A stretch of 27,418 bases of DNA from Moraxella equi (GTDB lineage Bacteria > Pseudomonadota > Gammaproteobacteria > Pseudomonadales > Moraxellaceae): NCBI RefSeq assembly GCF_002027555.1, contig NZ_MXAP01000053.1, positions 1 through 27,418 on the forward strand. The letters are read 5' to 3'. Numbering within the stretch: the first letter of the stretch is position 1; the number at the start of each line of letters is the position of its first letter. Positions 1 through 8,676 of the stretch are shown one piece after another. A model generated the notes under the pieces. The model searched no databases. It was given only the letters and a program-made list of their open reading frames with translations, and was not told where the DNA came from. The position numbers and the translations under genes are program-made.

Positions 1-114
1 GTTGAGAGTGGGGTAAAAATAAGATAAAAATTTACATTTTAAATCAATTTTTACATGAAAAACAGGCGATTTTCCCTGTTTTTTATTGCAAATACCAAAG
101 GTAGGTACGCCCCA
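1..114. repeat. MITE-like dispersed repeat, copy 1 (partial)
   Basis: The stretch ends with the terminal sequence GGTAGGTACGCCCC and is preceded by TTGCAAATACCAAAG and by the A/T-rich core TTTTAAATCAATTTTTACATG. The same blocks in the same order occur at 9480-9609, and in inverted order at 3240-3446. The left terminal repeat is not visible, so the copy is truncated or starts outside the window. Confidence 0.6.
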
Positions 115-130
115 GCAACACAAACTCATT

Positions 131-159
131 TTGTGTAAATGACAAAAATTTGTTAAAAT
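131..159 (+). promoter_or_regulatory. Promoter of yacG
   Basis: A -35-like TTGTGT (131-136) and a -10 TAAAAT (154-159) are separated by 17 bp. A TG precedes the -10 by one base (extended -10). The predicted leader is about 30 nt before the ATG at 196. This is a motif match only. Confidence 0.5.
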
Positions 160-195
160 AAATCCCCATTACAAAACAATCACAAAGACCATCAC

Positions 196-378
196 ATGAC
201 CACACCCACCACTTACCCCTGCCCCCAATGTCAAAAACCGACCATTTGGTCTGATAACCCCAACCGCCCCTTTTGCAGTGAACGCTGTAAGCTCATTGAT
301 TTAGGGGCGTGGGCAGATGAGTCGTATCGTGTGGCAACCGATGATACGCCATTTAGTGATGAATTACCCAAAGCGTGA
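196..378 (+). CDS. yacG: DNA gyrase inhibitor YacG (zinc-binding)
   Basis: This 60-aa protein matches the YacG family in length and motifs. A zinc knuckle is formed by CPQC (residues 9-12) and the paired cysteines of CSERC (27-31). It is followed by the family signature [10 protein letters not shown] and an acidic C-terminal tail. In Escherichia coli YacG binds GyrB and blocks DNA binding by gyrase. In many proteobacteria the gene sits beside coaE and zapD; here it stands alone with its own promoter, 92 bp before argD and on the same strand. The ATG at 196 is the only sensible start because it directly precedes the zinc motif. The identification is firm; the role in this organism is inferred from the family. 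Confidence 0.9.
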   Translation: MTTPTTYPCPQCQKPTIWSDNPNRPFCSERCKLIDLGAWADESYRVATDDTPFSDELPKA

Positions 379-470
379 TTTACCTAAATTTTGAGAGTTT
401 TATCAAATTTTACACCCTATGAATTTGACAATTTTTGATTTTATTACTTAGAAAAATTTAAGGATTTGTT

Positions 471-1658
471 ATGTCATATCTTATACCAACCTACGCCCGC
501 CAGCCCATCTCTTTTGTGCGTGGACAAGGCTCATATCTGTATACCGCAGACGGCACGGCGTATCTGGACGCTCTGACAGGCATTGCCGTGTGTGGGCTTG
601 GGCATTGCCACCCTGCTGTCAGCCACGCCATGAAAGAGCAAGCCGACACACTCATTCACACCAGTAATCTGTATGGCATTGACTGGCAAGAAAAAGCAGG
701 CGAAATGCTGTGCCAAAAGGCAGGCATGGATAAGGTGTTTTTTGCCAACTCAGGAGCCGAAGCCAACGAATGTGCGTTAAAACTGGCTCGCCTATACGCC
801 CACAATCAAGGCAAATCTCGCCCCAAAGTCATCGTCATGGAGCACGCCTTTCACGGTCGCACCCTACTTACCGTAACCGCCACCGCCAACCCTAAGGCTC
901 GCTCAGGCTTTTTTACCCTAGATGATGACTTTATCCGTGTGCCGTTTAATGACATCTCTGCCGTGGAAAAGCTGACCGACGACAAGGACATTTGTGCGGT
1001 ATTTGTAGAACCGATTCAAGGCGAAGGCGGTCTGCATACCCCAAGCGATGATTATTTAGAAAAACTACAAAATATTTGCCATGCTAACGACTGGCTATTT
1101 ATGCTTGATGAAGTGCAAACAGGCAACGGTCGCACGGGCAAATATTTTGCTTATCAGTATAGTAATGTCAAACCCGATGTGCTAACCACCGCCAAAGGAC
1201 TGGGCAACGGCTTTCCTGTGGGGGCGTGTATGGTGTCAGGCAAAGCCAAAGATTTGTTTGGGGCAGGTTCGCACGGCTCTACCTTTGGCGGTACGCCCTT
1301 TGGCTGTCGGGTGGTCTGTGCTGTCTATGATGAACTGACCGATGAAGTCATGACAAATGCGGTGCGTGAGAGTGATTTTATCCGCCAAAGCGTGCGTGAG
1401 CATTTCCCACAAATAGACGTGCGTGGGCGTGGCATGATAATAGGTTTTGGCTTGCCTGATGACGTGGATTGTACGCACATTGTGGATATGGCTCGTGATG
1501 AGTTTCATCTGATTTTAAATATAACAGGCGGTAATGTCATTCGTCTGCTCCCTGCCTTAAATATCAGTCATGATGATACGGTGATTTTGACCGATAGGCT
1601 GATTGGTTTGTTAAAAAAACCTTGGGATAAACTTGGTGTAAGATTTGCCATATTCTAG
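471..1658 (+). CDS. argD: Acetylornithine/succinyldiaminopimelate aminotransferase
   Basis: A 395-aa class III PLP-dependent aminotransferase. It transfers an amino group from glutamate to N-acetylglutamate semialdehyde (arginine synthesis) and often also acts in lysine/DAP synthesis. Visible motifs are the phosphate-binding NSGAEANE (93-100), HAFHGR (125-130), the cofactor-contacting DEVQTG (213-218) and the Schiff-base lysine K242 in TTAKGLGNG. Length and order fit ArgD. A Shine-Dalgarno AAGGA lies 8 bp before the ATG. The C-terminal end (KKPWDKLGVRFAIF) runs a few residues beyond the usual ArgD end. It lies alone between yacG and the protease gene. dapF elsewhere in the window is consistent with a DAP pathway but is not linked to it. 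Confidence 0.92.
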   Translation: MSYLIPTYARQPISFVRGQGSYLYTADGTAYLDALTGIAVCGLGHCHPAVSHAMKEQADTLIHTSNLYGIDWQEKAGEMLCQKAGMDKVFFANSGAEANECALKLARLYAHNQGKSRPKVIVMEHAFHGRTLLTVTATANPKARSGFFTLDDDFIRVPFNDISAVEKLTDDKDICAVFVEPIQGEGGLHTPSDDYLEKLQNICHANDWLFMLDEVQTGNGRTGKYFAYQYSNVKPDVLTTAKGLGNGFPVGACMVSGKAKDLFGAGSHGSTFGGTPFGCRVVCAVYDELTDEVMTNAVRESDFIRQSVREHFPQIDVRGRGMIIGFGLPDDVDCTHIVDMARDEFHLILNITGGNVIRLLPALNISHDDTVILTDRLIGLLKKPWDKLGVRFAIF

Positions 1659-1779
1659 CAACCATTGTTAAAAAAATGCCTAAAATTCATCCGATTTTGT
1701 AAAACTTGTTGAAGTTTATTTTGGTAAAATTATCATACTTTACTTCATTCTCCACTTTTTATAAGTGATTGATTTATCA

Positions 1780-1801
1780 AGGGCGAATTGCAACTCGCCC
1801 T
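1780..1801. repeat. REP-like short palindrome, copy A
   Basis: A 22-bp near-perfect palindrome (AGGGCGA, ATTGCAAC, TCGCCCT; 10 of 11 pairs) in the argD-htrA gap. Related palindromes with GGGCG arms and a TTGCA-like centre occur at 5317-5335 and 11664-11688. No T-run follows, so it is not a clear terminator. Confidence 0.55.
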
Positions 1802-1897
1802 ATAACCCAAAAAATATCTATGGGTAATCAACGGGTTGCTATTTTAAGTTGGGAATGAGGCATACTTTATTTTATCAAAACAATTTTAGGAAAAATC

Positions 1898-3205
1898 ATG
1901 AACAACACTCACCGTCAAACAGGAGTAAGCATTTGGGTCATCCTGCCGTGGCTCATTGCCCTAGCCTTAGCCACGGCTTTGGTGCTATTGGTCGCCAAAC
2001 ACAACGCCACGCCCATAACCGCCCAAAGCACCCCCCAAGCCGAGCAGATTGCCCCAAATACGCAGTCAAGCGAACAGGCATGGCAACCCACCCTTGCAAC
2101 GCCCAAAGCCCACAACAACCCTGACACCGCCCCCACAGTAGACTCTTATCACGACGCAGTCACCCAAGCCAGTCAGTCTGTGGTTAATATCTACACCACC
2201 CAAAAGGTGCAAAACCCTTATATGGGCGACCCTGTGTTGGAGCAGTTTTTTGAATACTATGGGCAAGGGCAAGAGATTGACAGGGGAGCGAGCAGTCTAG
2301 GTTCAGGCGTGATTGTCTCCAAAGACGGCTATATCGTCACCAACGCCCATGTCATCGAAAAAGCCGATGAGATTACCGTCGCCTTAAATAACGGGCGTAA
2401 GGCACGGGCGACCATCGTCGGGGCGGACGTGGAGAGTGATTTGGCGGTAATTAAGGTTGAGATGGATAACCTTGTTCCACTCGCGTTTCGCCGTGAACCC
2501 ATTCGTGTGGGTGATGTCGCTCTTGCCATTGGCAATCCCTTTGGCGTGGGTCAGACCGTCACCCAAGGTATCATCTCTGCCACAGGTCGTTCTGGACTGG
2601 GTCTGACCACCTTTGAAGACTTCATTCAGACTGACGCCGCCATCAACCCTGGTAACTCAGGCGGTGCTTTGGTGGACGCCAATGGGGCATTGGTCGGTAT
2701 TAACACCGTCATCTACTCTCGCTCTGGCGGTTCGATGGGGATTGGCTTTGCCATTCCTACTACCATTGTTGAGCAGGTCATGAATGGACTGATTAGCACT
2801 GGCAGGGTCAGTCGTGGCTGGCTTGGCGTGGAGATTGCCCCTGTTCGGGAAAACCCCACCAATCTCACCACTCACGAAGGCGTGGTCATCGCCAATGTCA
2901 CGGCGGATAGCCCAGCAGGCAAGGCAGGTCTACGGGCAGGCGATGTGGTGCTGTCACTAGACGGCAAAACCATTGACAACGCCAACACACTTATCGGTAT
3001 CGTTTCTGCCAAAGCCCCCGACAGCACACTTGATGCCGTGGTCAAACGTGGCGACGATGAGCATGAACTTACCATTACCGTCGGCGAACGCCCCAGTCGT
3101 GGCAACAACCGCCAAAACAGCGAAGATAGTCGCTCTCTAAGCCCCGAAGAGCGTGCCTATCTTAATGAGCTGTTTAATCAGTTGAACCGCATGCACGGAC
3201 GCTAA
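1898..3205 (+). CDS. HtrA/Deg-family serine protease with one PDZ domain (DegS/AlgW-like)
   Basis: A 435-aa periplasmic serine protease of family S1C. Residues 11-33 form one hydrophobic segment with no clear signal-peptidase site, so it is probably a membrane anchor. A Pro/Gln/Thr-rich linker (about 36-85) follows, then the trypsin-like domain with catalytic H151 (VTNAHV), D181 (ESDLAVIK) and S254 (NPGNSGG). A single PDZ domain spans about 310-405, and the tail is charged (RPSRGNNRQNSEDSRSLSPE). One PDZ plus an anchor fits DegS/AlgW, which sense misfolded outer-membrane proteins and cleave an anti-sigma factor; two-PDZ DegP is longer. The linker and tail are unlike DegS, so no symbol is given. 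A Shine-Dalgarno AGGAAA precedes the ATG. Confidence 0.87.
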   Translation: MNNTHRQTGVSIWVILPWLIALALATALVLLVAKHNATPITAQSTPQAEQIAPNTQSSEQAWQPTLATPKAHNNPDTAPTVDSYHDAVTQASQSVVNIYTTQKVQNPYMGDPVLEQFFEYYGQGQEIDRGASSLGSGVIVSKDGYIVTNAHVIEKADEITVALNNGRKARATIVGADVESDLAVIKVEMDNLVPLAFRREPIRVGDVALAIGNPFGVGQTVTQGIISATGRSGLGLTTFEDFIQTDAAINPGNSGGALVDANGALVGINTVIYSRSGGSMGIGFAIPTTIVEQVMNGLISTGRVSRGWLGVEIAPVRENPTNLTTHEGVVIANVTADSPAGKAGLRAGDVVLSLDGKTIDNANTLIGIVSAKAPDSTLDAVVKRGDDEHELTITVGERPSRGNNRQNSEDSRSLSPEERAYLNELFNQLNRMHGR

Positions 3206-3239
3206 TGGCAAAATAATAAAATAAACCCAATCTTGGTAT

Positions 3240-3446
3240 TGGGGCGTGCCTACCTTTGGTATTTGCAATGAAAAATAGGAGGAAATCGCCCGTTTTTCAA
3301 GGAAAAAGTGAAGTTTGATAGTCGTTCTATCAAACGAGCTTTTGACTTCGAGCCACAAGATTTAGCCATTTTTCATGCAAAAATAAATTAAAGTGTTAAA
3401 TTTCATCTTATTTTATAAAAATGTTATCTATGGTAGGCACGCCCTA
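3240..3446. repeat. MITE-like dispersed repeat, copy 2 (inverted, long form)
   Basis: A 207-bp element bounded by TGGGGCGTGCCTACC (3240-3254) and GGTAGGCACGCCCTA (3432-3446), which are inverted repeats of each other. Compared with the 130-bp copy at 9480-9609 it is reversed and carries about 77 extra bases. These include a 9-bp-stem hairpin (GTTTGATAG / CTATCAAAC on the minus strand). It fills most of the 308-bp gap between the protease gene and hemF. No open reading frame is evident in it. Confidence 0.72.
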
Positions 3447-3471
3447 GTTTTTTGTTGAATTTTTAAAATAA

Positions 3472-4491
<1,020 letters not shown>

Positions 4492-4578
4492 ACGCCCGCT
4501 TTGTTATCAAATGTAACTTTGTGTGCTTTTATGCAATGGCGTTTGAAATCATCAAAGGCTTGTGATATATTTGGGTCA

Positions 4579-4605
4579 AGTTTATATAAAAAGTTTGTAT
4601 AAACT
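4579..4605. repeat. Inverted repeat between hemF and the cytochrome gene
   Basis: Arms AGTTTATA (4579-4586) and TATAAACT (4598-4605) are separated by 11 bp, just before the terminator. This could be an operator or part of a promoter for the cytochrome gene. Nothing further can be said. Confidence 0.3.
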
Positions 4606-4615
4606 CATGAATAAT

Positions 4616-4647
4616 AAAAAAGAATTGGTTTTTGCCAATTCTTTTTT
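4616..4647. terminator. Rho-independent terminator after hemF
   Basis: A 13-bp perfect stem (4616-4628 with 4635-4647; core AGAATTGG / CCAATTCT) has a six-base loop and A- and T-runs forming its outer part. It could work in either direction. Confidence 0.75.
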
Positions 4648-4681
4648 GTCAAATACCCAAGCCACCTTGATAGGAAGCCCC

Positions 4682-5158
4682 ATGAAATTTGTAAAAATGC
4701 AATCGATAAAATCTTTCACTCTCATCACCCTAACCGCCCTTGCCCTGACTGCTTGTGGCGACAAAGCCCCTGCTGGTGCCGGCTCAGCCACATCAACCGA
4801 TGTCAAAGCTCGCCAAGACCTAATGCAAGATTGGCGTGGTGCCAATGATATCTTAAAAGGCATGATGGAAAATCCTGCCAATTTTGATGCCGCCGCCTTT
4901 AAAGAGCAAGCTGAGTTCATCAGTGGTAGTGCCGCCCAAATGTGGACGCACTTTAATGATGCCAATGCCAAAGGCAACTCTCAGGACGCTGTATGGTCAG
5001 ATGCGACAGGTTTTCAAGCCAAAAAAGACGAGTTTGATGCCGCCGCCCAAAACCTTGTGGCAGTCGCCGCCACCGCCCAAAGTGCCGATGATGTCAATGC
5101 TGCTTTTGGAGCCATGGCAGAAGGCTGTGGCAGTTGCCATAAAGTTTATAAAAAGTGA
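4682..5158 (+). CDS. Cytochrome c'/c556-type lipoprotein with C-terminal haem site
   Basis: The chosen start gives a 158-aa protein beginning MKFVKMQSIKS. It has a hydrophobic signal ending in the lipobox LTAC, so the mature protein probably starts at that cysteine and is lipid-anchored in the periplasm. A helical, Asp/Ala-rich body follows, and the only haem-binding motif is CGSCH at the extreme C-terminus, as in the four-helix-bundle cytochrome c'/c556 group. An upstream ATG at 4562 would put the terminator inside the coding region, so 4682, preceded by AGGAAG, is preferred. Electron transfer or gas binding are known family roles; the partner here is unknown. Confidence 0.8.
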   Translation: MKFVKMQSIKSFTLITLTALALTACGDKAPAGAGSATSTDVKARQDLMQDWRGANDILKGMMENPANFDAAAFKEQAEFISGSAAQMWTHFNDANAKGNSQDAVWSDATGFQAKKDEFDAAAQNLVAVAATAQSADDVNAAFGAMAEGCGSCHKVYKK

Positions 5159-5186
5159 TTGTTGATTGCTGAACATTTGCATGATT

Positions 5187-5214
5187 TTAAGGGTAAACTA
5201 TGTTTTGCCCTTAT
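5187..5214 (+). terminator. Weak hairpin after the cytochrome gene
   Basis: AAGGGTAAA (5189-5197) pairs with TTTGCCCTT (5204-5212) with one G-T wobble, followed by an A/T-rich stretch. It is a plausible but weak terminator. Confidence 0.4.
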
Positions 5215-5316
5215 TTATCTTTATCATTGTTCAATTAAGATAATTTTGGTAATATTGACATATAAAAAAGAGAGGCGAGATTCACCCAAGTGTTTATTTT
5301 GCCACGGGACTTGTAG

Positions 5317-5335
5317 GGGCGTGTTGCACACGCCC
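5317..5335. repeat. REP-like short palindrome, copy B
   Basis: GGGCGTG and CACGCCC surround TTGCA. It is similar in layout to the palindromes at 1780-1801 and 11664-11688. It lies in the 347-bp gap 5159-5505, which otherwise holds only the two terminator-like hairpins. Confidence 0.5.
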
Positions 5336-5432
5336 TTGATGATACGTTGATATTTAGGGCATGCACAGCACACCCCCACAACTTCACTCAAAGACATTAT
5401 TAATCAATAATATTAATACCCATATTTTATAC

Positions 5433-5469
5433 AAACAAAAACAAGCCCAGTTTGAGCTTGTTTTTGTTT
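5433..5469. terminator. Terminator after sodA
   Basis: A 14-bp perfect stem (5433-5446 with 5456-5469; inner arms ACAAGC / GCTTGT) with a nine-base loop and T-rich ends on both strands. It lies 37 bp past the sodA stop codon. Confidence 0.75.
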
Positions 5470-5505
5470 TAAAGCAACAATTATTTTAAACAATCGTTTT
5501 GTAAA

Positions 5506-6120
5506 TTATGCTTTATCAAAGTTTTCTTGGGCTTTGTCCCAGTTTACCACATTCCAAAATGCCTTGATGTAGTCTGGGCGTTTGTTTTGGTATTTTAGGT
5601 AATAGGCATGCTCCCACACGTCAAGACCGATGATTGGCGTACCTTCACAGCCTGCCACGTCTTTACCCATCAGTGGGCTGTCTTGGTTGGCGGTTGAAAC
5701 AACGGCAAGTTTGTCGCCTTGCTTAACCAGCCATGCCCAGCCCGAACCAAAGCGAGTGGCGGCGGCTTTTTCAAATTGCTCTTGGAACGCCTCTACCGAA
5801 CCAAAATCACGCACGATGGCATCTTTTAGCGAGCCTTGAAGCGTGGTGCCAGTTTTTAGGATTGTCCAAAATAGACTGTGGTTGGCGTGCCCGCCTGCGT
5901 TGTTGCGGACGGCGGTTTGTTTGTCGGCAGGGATTTTGTCAAGATTGGCAATCACTTCCTCGGCAGATTTGTCCGCCCATTCAGTGCCTTCTAGGGCAGC
6001 GTTGGCGTTATTGACATACGCTTGATGATGGCGAGAATGGTGGATTTCCATGGTTTCTTTGTCAAAATGTGGCTCTAATGCGTCATAGCTGTAACCTAGC
6101 TCAGGCAGGGTAAAAGACAT
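5506..6120 (-). CDS. sodA: Superoxide dismutase, Mn-type
   Basis: A 204-aa Fe/Mn-family superoxide dismutase that converts superoxide to oxygen and hydrogen peroxide in the cytoplasm. Metal ligands are visible as H27 (MEIHHSRHH), H81 ([10 protein letters not shown]), D167 and H171 (LDVWEHAYY). GSGWAWLV (126-132) and the active-site Gln in STANQDSP match E. coli SodA over long runs, which favours manganese over iron; the metal itself cannot be proved from sequence. A Shine-Dalgarno AAGGAA lies just before the ATG. The gene is monocistronic with its own terminator. A 17-bp inverted repeat and a Fur-like site lie upstream. Confidence 0.93.
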   Translation of the reverse strand: MSFTLPELGYSYDALEPHFDKETMEIHHSRHHQAYVNNANAALEGTEWADKSAEEVIANLDKIPADKQTAVRNNAGGHANHSLFWTILKTGTTLQGSLKDAIVRDFGSVEAFQEQFEKAAATRFGSGWAWLVKQGDKLAVVSTANQDSPLMGKDVAGCEGTPIIGLDVWEHAYYLKYQNKRPDYIKAFWNVVNWDKAQENFDKA

Positions 6121-6546
6121 GATAATTCCTTAATAAAATTAGGGTTAAAGTGGATATACAAATCATCGATTTGTCCTGCTACTATAAAGCCACAAACCAT
6201 AAATTTCAAGGATATTAACTTATTTTATACAAAAGTTGTTATTCATCAAAATCCCTGTTCTAACCAAGGATTTTATTAGATTTTGACATGGGTTGTCATA
6301 TTATTGTCATTATCATTTGCTATGCTAACATTTTTTACACTATCACGGTTTATCAGATGAATGACGGCTTTAACACAATCATTATTGTCAAATCACCAGG
6401 TCTATGTTAGCATTTTAATAAAGTCTGCTAAACCTTGATTTATCAACTTACTAAGTTTGATAAAATCTCAATTTTGCATACCTCATTAAATTATTCACAG
6501 CGAGTAATTTGATTTCTCAATCCATCACCCCATCATTAGGACATTT
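6121..6546. other. Divergent intergenic region between sodA and the binding-protein gene
   Basis: 426 bp without a gene. It contains an inverted repeat ACAAATC-ATC-GATTTGT at 6158-6174, 38 bp upstream of sodA, and a Fur-like hexamer run at 6303-6320. No repeat copy, RNA gene or credible small reading frame was seen. Confidence 0.5.
6303..6320. promoter_or_regulatory. Possible Fur box
   Basis: Three tandem hexamers ATTGTC, ATTATC and ATTTGC match the Fur half-site ATTATC at 5, 6 and 4 positions of 6. The site lies about 180 bp upstream of sodA and 226 bp upstream of the binding-protein gene, which is far for either. It may be chance in A/T-rich DNA. Confidence 0.25.
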
Positions 6547-7416
6547 ATGAAATTTTTAACCTTACCAACCGCTTTACTAACCAGCATACTTTTGGTAGCA
6601 TGCAACCAAAACCAAGCACCAAGCAATGCGGGCAACGCCAATACAGCAACCACTCAAACTACCGAGACCCAGCCTGCTGAGACCAACACACAGGTCGCAC
6701 CCGACCCGTCACTGCCCACTTATACAGCACTCACTGACGTGCCTTACCCACCCTTTGAATTCAAGGCAGAAGATGGTACGGTGACAGGCATGGAGATTGA
6801 GATTTTTAATGCCATCGCCAAAGACCAAGGGTTTAATGTGCAATACGCCCCACACGCTTGGGAAGGTATTTTTAAAAGTCTCAATGACAACGAACCCCAG
6901 TTTGTAATCAGTACTGTTACCATGACGGATGAAGCCAAAGAAAATGCTCTACTAAGTGAGCCTTACTACTTCTCACCATATCGTGTCGTCGCCCTAGACC
7001 AGACCAAACTTGACACATGGAACACTTTAAAGGTGGGCATATCAGCAAGTGAAGACTCGGCTGATGATTTGCCCGACCGCTTTAATGTCAGTACTGGCAA
7101 CATAAAAAGCTATCCCACCGTCTTTTTCGCCCTATCAGGCATGATTCGCGGCGAAGTGGACGTGGTCGTGGCAGACTCTACCGTACTACTCTACACCATG
7201 AATGGCGACGCCGCCAAAGACTTTAAAGACAAATTTGTCTCAAAAACCCTAGATGCGACCGATAGTTCTAAGCTGGTATTTGCCATTGATAAAGGTCATC
7301 CTGAACTTCTAGAAAAAGTTAATGCCGGTCTTAAAAAACTCAAAGAATCAGGCGAACTTGATGCTATTTTGGCAAAATATGGTCAAACCGACGCCAGCAC
7401 GCACATTGCCCAATAA
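6547..7416 (+). CDS. Amino-acid-type ABC transporter substrate-binding lipoprotein
   Basis: A 289-aa family 3 periplasmic binding protein. The signal peptide ends in the lipobox LLVAC with lipidated C19. A Thr/Gln/Asn-rich linker (about 20-55) follows, then the bilobed domain with YTALTDVPYPPFEFKAEDG and the signature GMEIEIFNAIAKDQGF. Hinge and second-lobe blocks (LKVGISASEDS, GEVDVVVADS) and a closing LDAILAKYG follow. Such proteins usually deliver polar amino acids to an inner-membrane permease. No permease or ATPase gene is adjacent, so it is an orphan here and its ligand is unknown. The gene is closed by the terminator at 7439-7470. Confidence 0.85.
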   Translation: MKFLTLPTALLTSILLVACNQNQAPSNAGNANTATTQTTETQPAETNTQVAPDPSLPTYTALTDVPYPPFEFKAEDGTVTGMEIEIFNAIAKDQGFNVQYAPHAWEGIFKSLNDNEPQFVISTVTMTDEAKENALLSEPYYFSPYRVVALDQTKLDTWNTLKVGISASEDSADDLPDRFNVSTGNIKSYPTVFFALSGMIRGEVDVVVADSTVLLYTMNGDAAKDFKDKFVSKTLDATDSSKLVFAIDKGHPELLEKVNAGLKKLKESGELDAILAKYGQTDASTHIAQ

Positions 7417-7438
7417 TCTTTTTAGCGATACCAACACC

Positions 7439-7470
7439 AAATAAAACCACGGCATGAAGTGGTTTTATTT
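7439..7470 (+). terminator. Terminator after the binding-protein gene
   Basis: AAATAAAACCAC (7439-7450) pairs perfectly with GTGGTTTTATTT (7459-7470) around an eight-base loop, with a T-run at the end. Confidence 0.75.
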
Positions 7471-7514
7471 TTGGGTGTTTTATGTTAAATTAAGACTTTT
7501 ATCACACATCTGAC

Positions 7515-8429
7515 ATGAATCTACCTAACGAACTACTGACCCTTGGCACAAGTTTTTTGCAAAAAGCCAATCAATTTTTAAGCGAACGCACCACCCAATC
7601 CATCCATCTAGACCTTGATGTTCTCGCCTATCGCTGGGTTGGCGGTCAGCGTGGCACACTCGCTCCTATTGATGTCCACCTTGGCATCACTTTGGATGAT
7701 TTGCACGGCATTGACACCCAAAAAGACAAAATCATTCAAAATACCCGCCAATTTTTGGCAAACTTGCCTGCCAACCACGTTCTCATGACTGGTACTCGTG
7801 GGGCAGGCAAATCAAGCCTTGTACGTGCCTTACTTCACGCCCATCATCAAGACGGTCTGCGAGTGATAGAAGTCGCCCGAGATGATTTGCAAATGCTTGA
7901 TAAAATCCGCCACGCCATCAAGGCAAGCGACAGCTACTGCCGTTATATCATCTACTGTGATGATTTGGCATTTAATGGGCATGATGAAAATTACCGCACC
8001 CTAAAAAGCGTGCTGGATGGGGCGTTAGACAGCGAACAAGACCGTCTGCTCATCTATGCCACCAGTAACCGCCGTCATCTACTGCCACAGCTCATGAAGG
8101 ATAACGTCAGCATTTATAACGGTCAAACCGATGAAGTCAATCCCTATGAGACCATCGATGAGACCATCGATGAGACCGTCTCGCTCTCAGACCGCTTTGG
8201 GCTGTGGATATCGTTCTCACCCATGAATCAAGAGACGTATTTGGACATTGTGGCGTATTATTTGGCACGGGCGGACATGGCATTTGATGAGATGGTGCGC
8301 AGCGAAGCCCTAAAATGGGCAAGCACTCGAGGCGGTCGCTCGGGACGGGTGGCATATCAGTTTAGTCGGCACTGGATAGGGTCAAGGCTGTTAGAGCGTG
8401 GCTCTGTGGATGGTGTTAGCCATAAATAA
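7515..8429 (+). CDS. DUF815-family P-loop ATPase
   Basis: A 304-aa protein of the DUF815 (COG2607) AAA-like ATPases, whose cellular role is not established. Walker A is GTRGAGKS (93-100), Walker B is IIYCDDL (145-151), and the C-terminal block LSDRFGLWISFSPMNQETYLDIV is typical of the family. A short in-frame tandem duplication (ETID, ETID, ETVS) lies just before that block, encoded by 12-bp DNA repeats at 8148-8180. The start lies 45 bp past the preceding terminator, so the gene is independently transcribed. Confidence 0.85.
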   Translation: MNLPNELLTLGTSFLQKANQFLSERTTQSIHLDLDVLAYRWVGGQRGTLAPIDVHLGITLDDLHGIDTQKDKIIQNTRQFLANLPANHVLMTGTRGAGKSSLVRALLHAHHQDGLRVIEVARDDLQMLDKIRHAIKASDSYCRYIIYCDDLAFNGHDENYRTLKSVLDGALDSEQDRLLIYATSNRRHLLPQLMKDNVSIYNGQTDEVNPYETIDETIDETVSLSDRFGLWISFSPMNQETYLDIVAYYLARADMAFDEMVRSEALKWASTRGGRSGRVAYQFSRHWIGSRLLERGSVDGVSHK

Positions 8430-8590
8430 TATCTTGGGTGGATTTTAAAAATAGGGTAGATTATAATGCCTGCCAAAAAACCAAAATAAAAAGGCGTATC
8501 ATCACACCTTTTTATTTTACAAGTCCTTATATTCTTGCCAACGCCATTAACTCATTGATGTCATACACTCTACAAAATGAAAAAGTACCA

Positions 8591-8667
8591 CGGTTTCCGT
8601 TCGTGGTGAGCCTGTCGAACTATGACGGAAACCGACCCTTCGACAAGCTCAGGGCGAACGGTTTCCG
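8591..8667. repeat. REP/BIME-like imperfect inverted repeat
   Basis: The left arm 8591-8619 (CGGTTTCCGTTCG ... TGTCGAA) and the right arm 8639-8667 (TTCGACAAGCTCAG ... TTTCCG) form a long imperfect hairpin. CCTGAGCTTGTCGAA-like arms are characteristic of REP elements in many proteobacteria. It ends 10 bp from the stop codon of the MBL-fold gene. A small reading frame across it (8438-8695) is judged not to be a gene. Confidence 0.65.
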
Positions 8668-8676
8668 TAGTAAAAT

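Noticed and set aside
4562..4681. Upstream start of the cytochrome gene
   Set aside because: It would translate through the hemF terminator and place the signal peptide 40 residues inside the protein.
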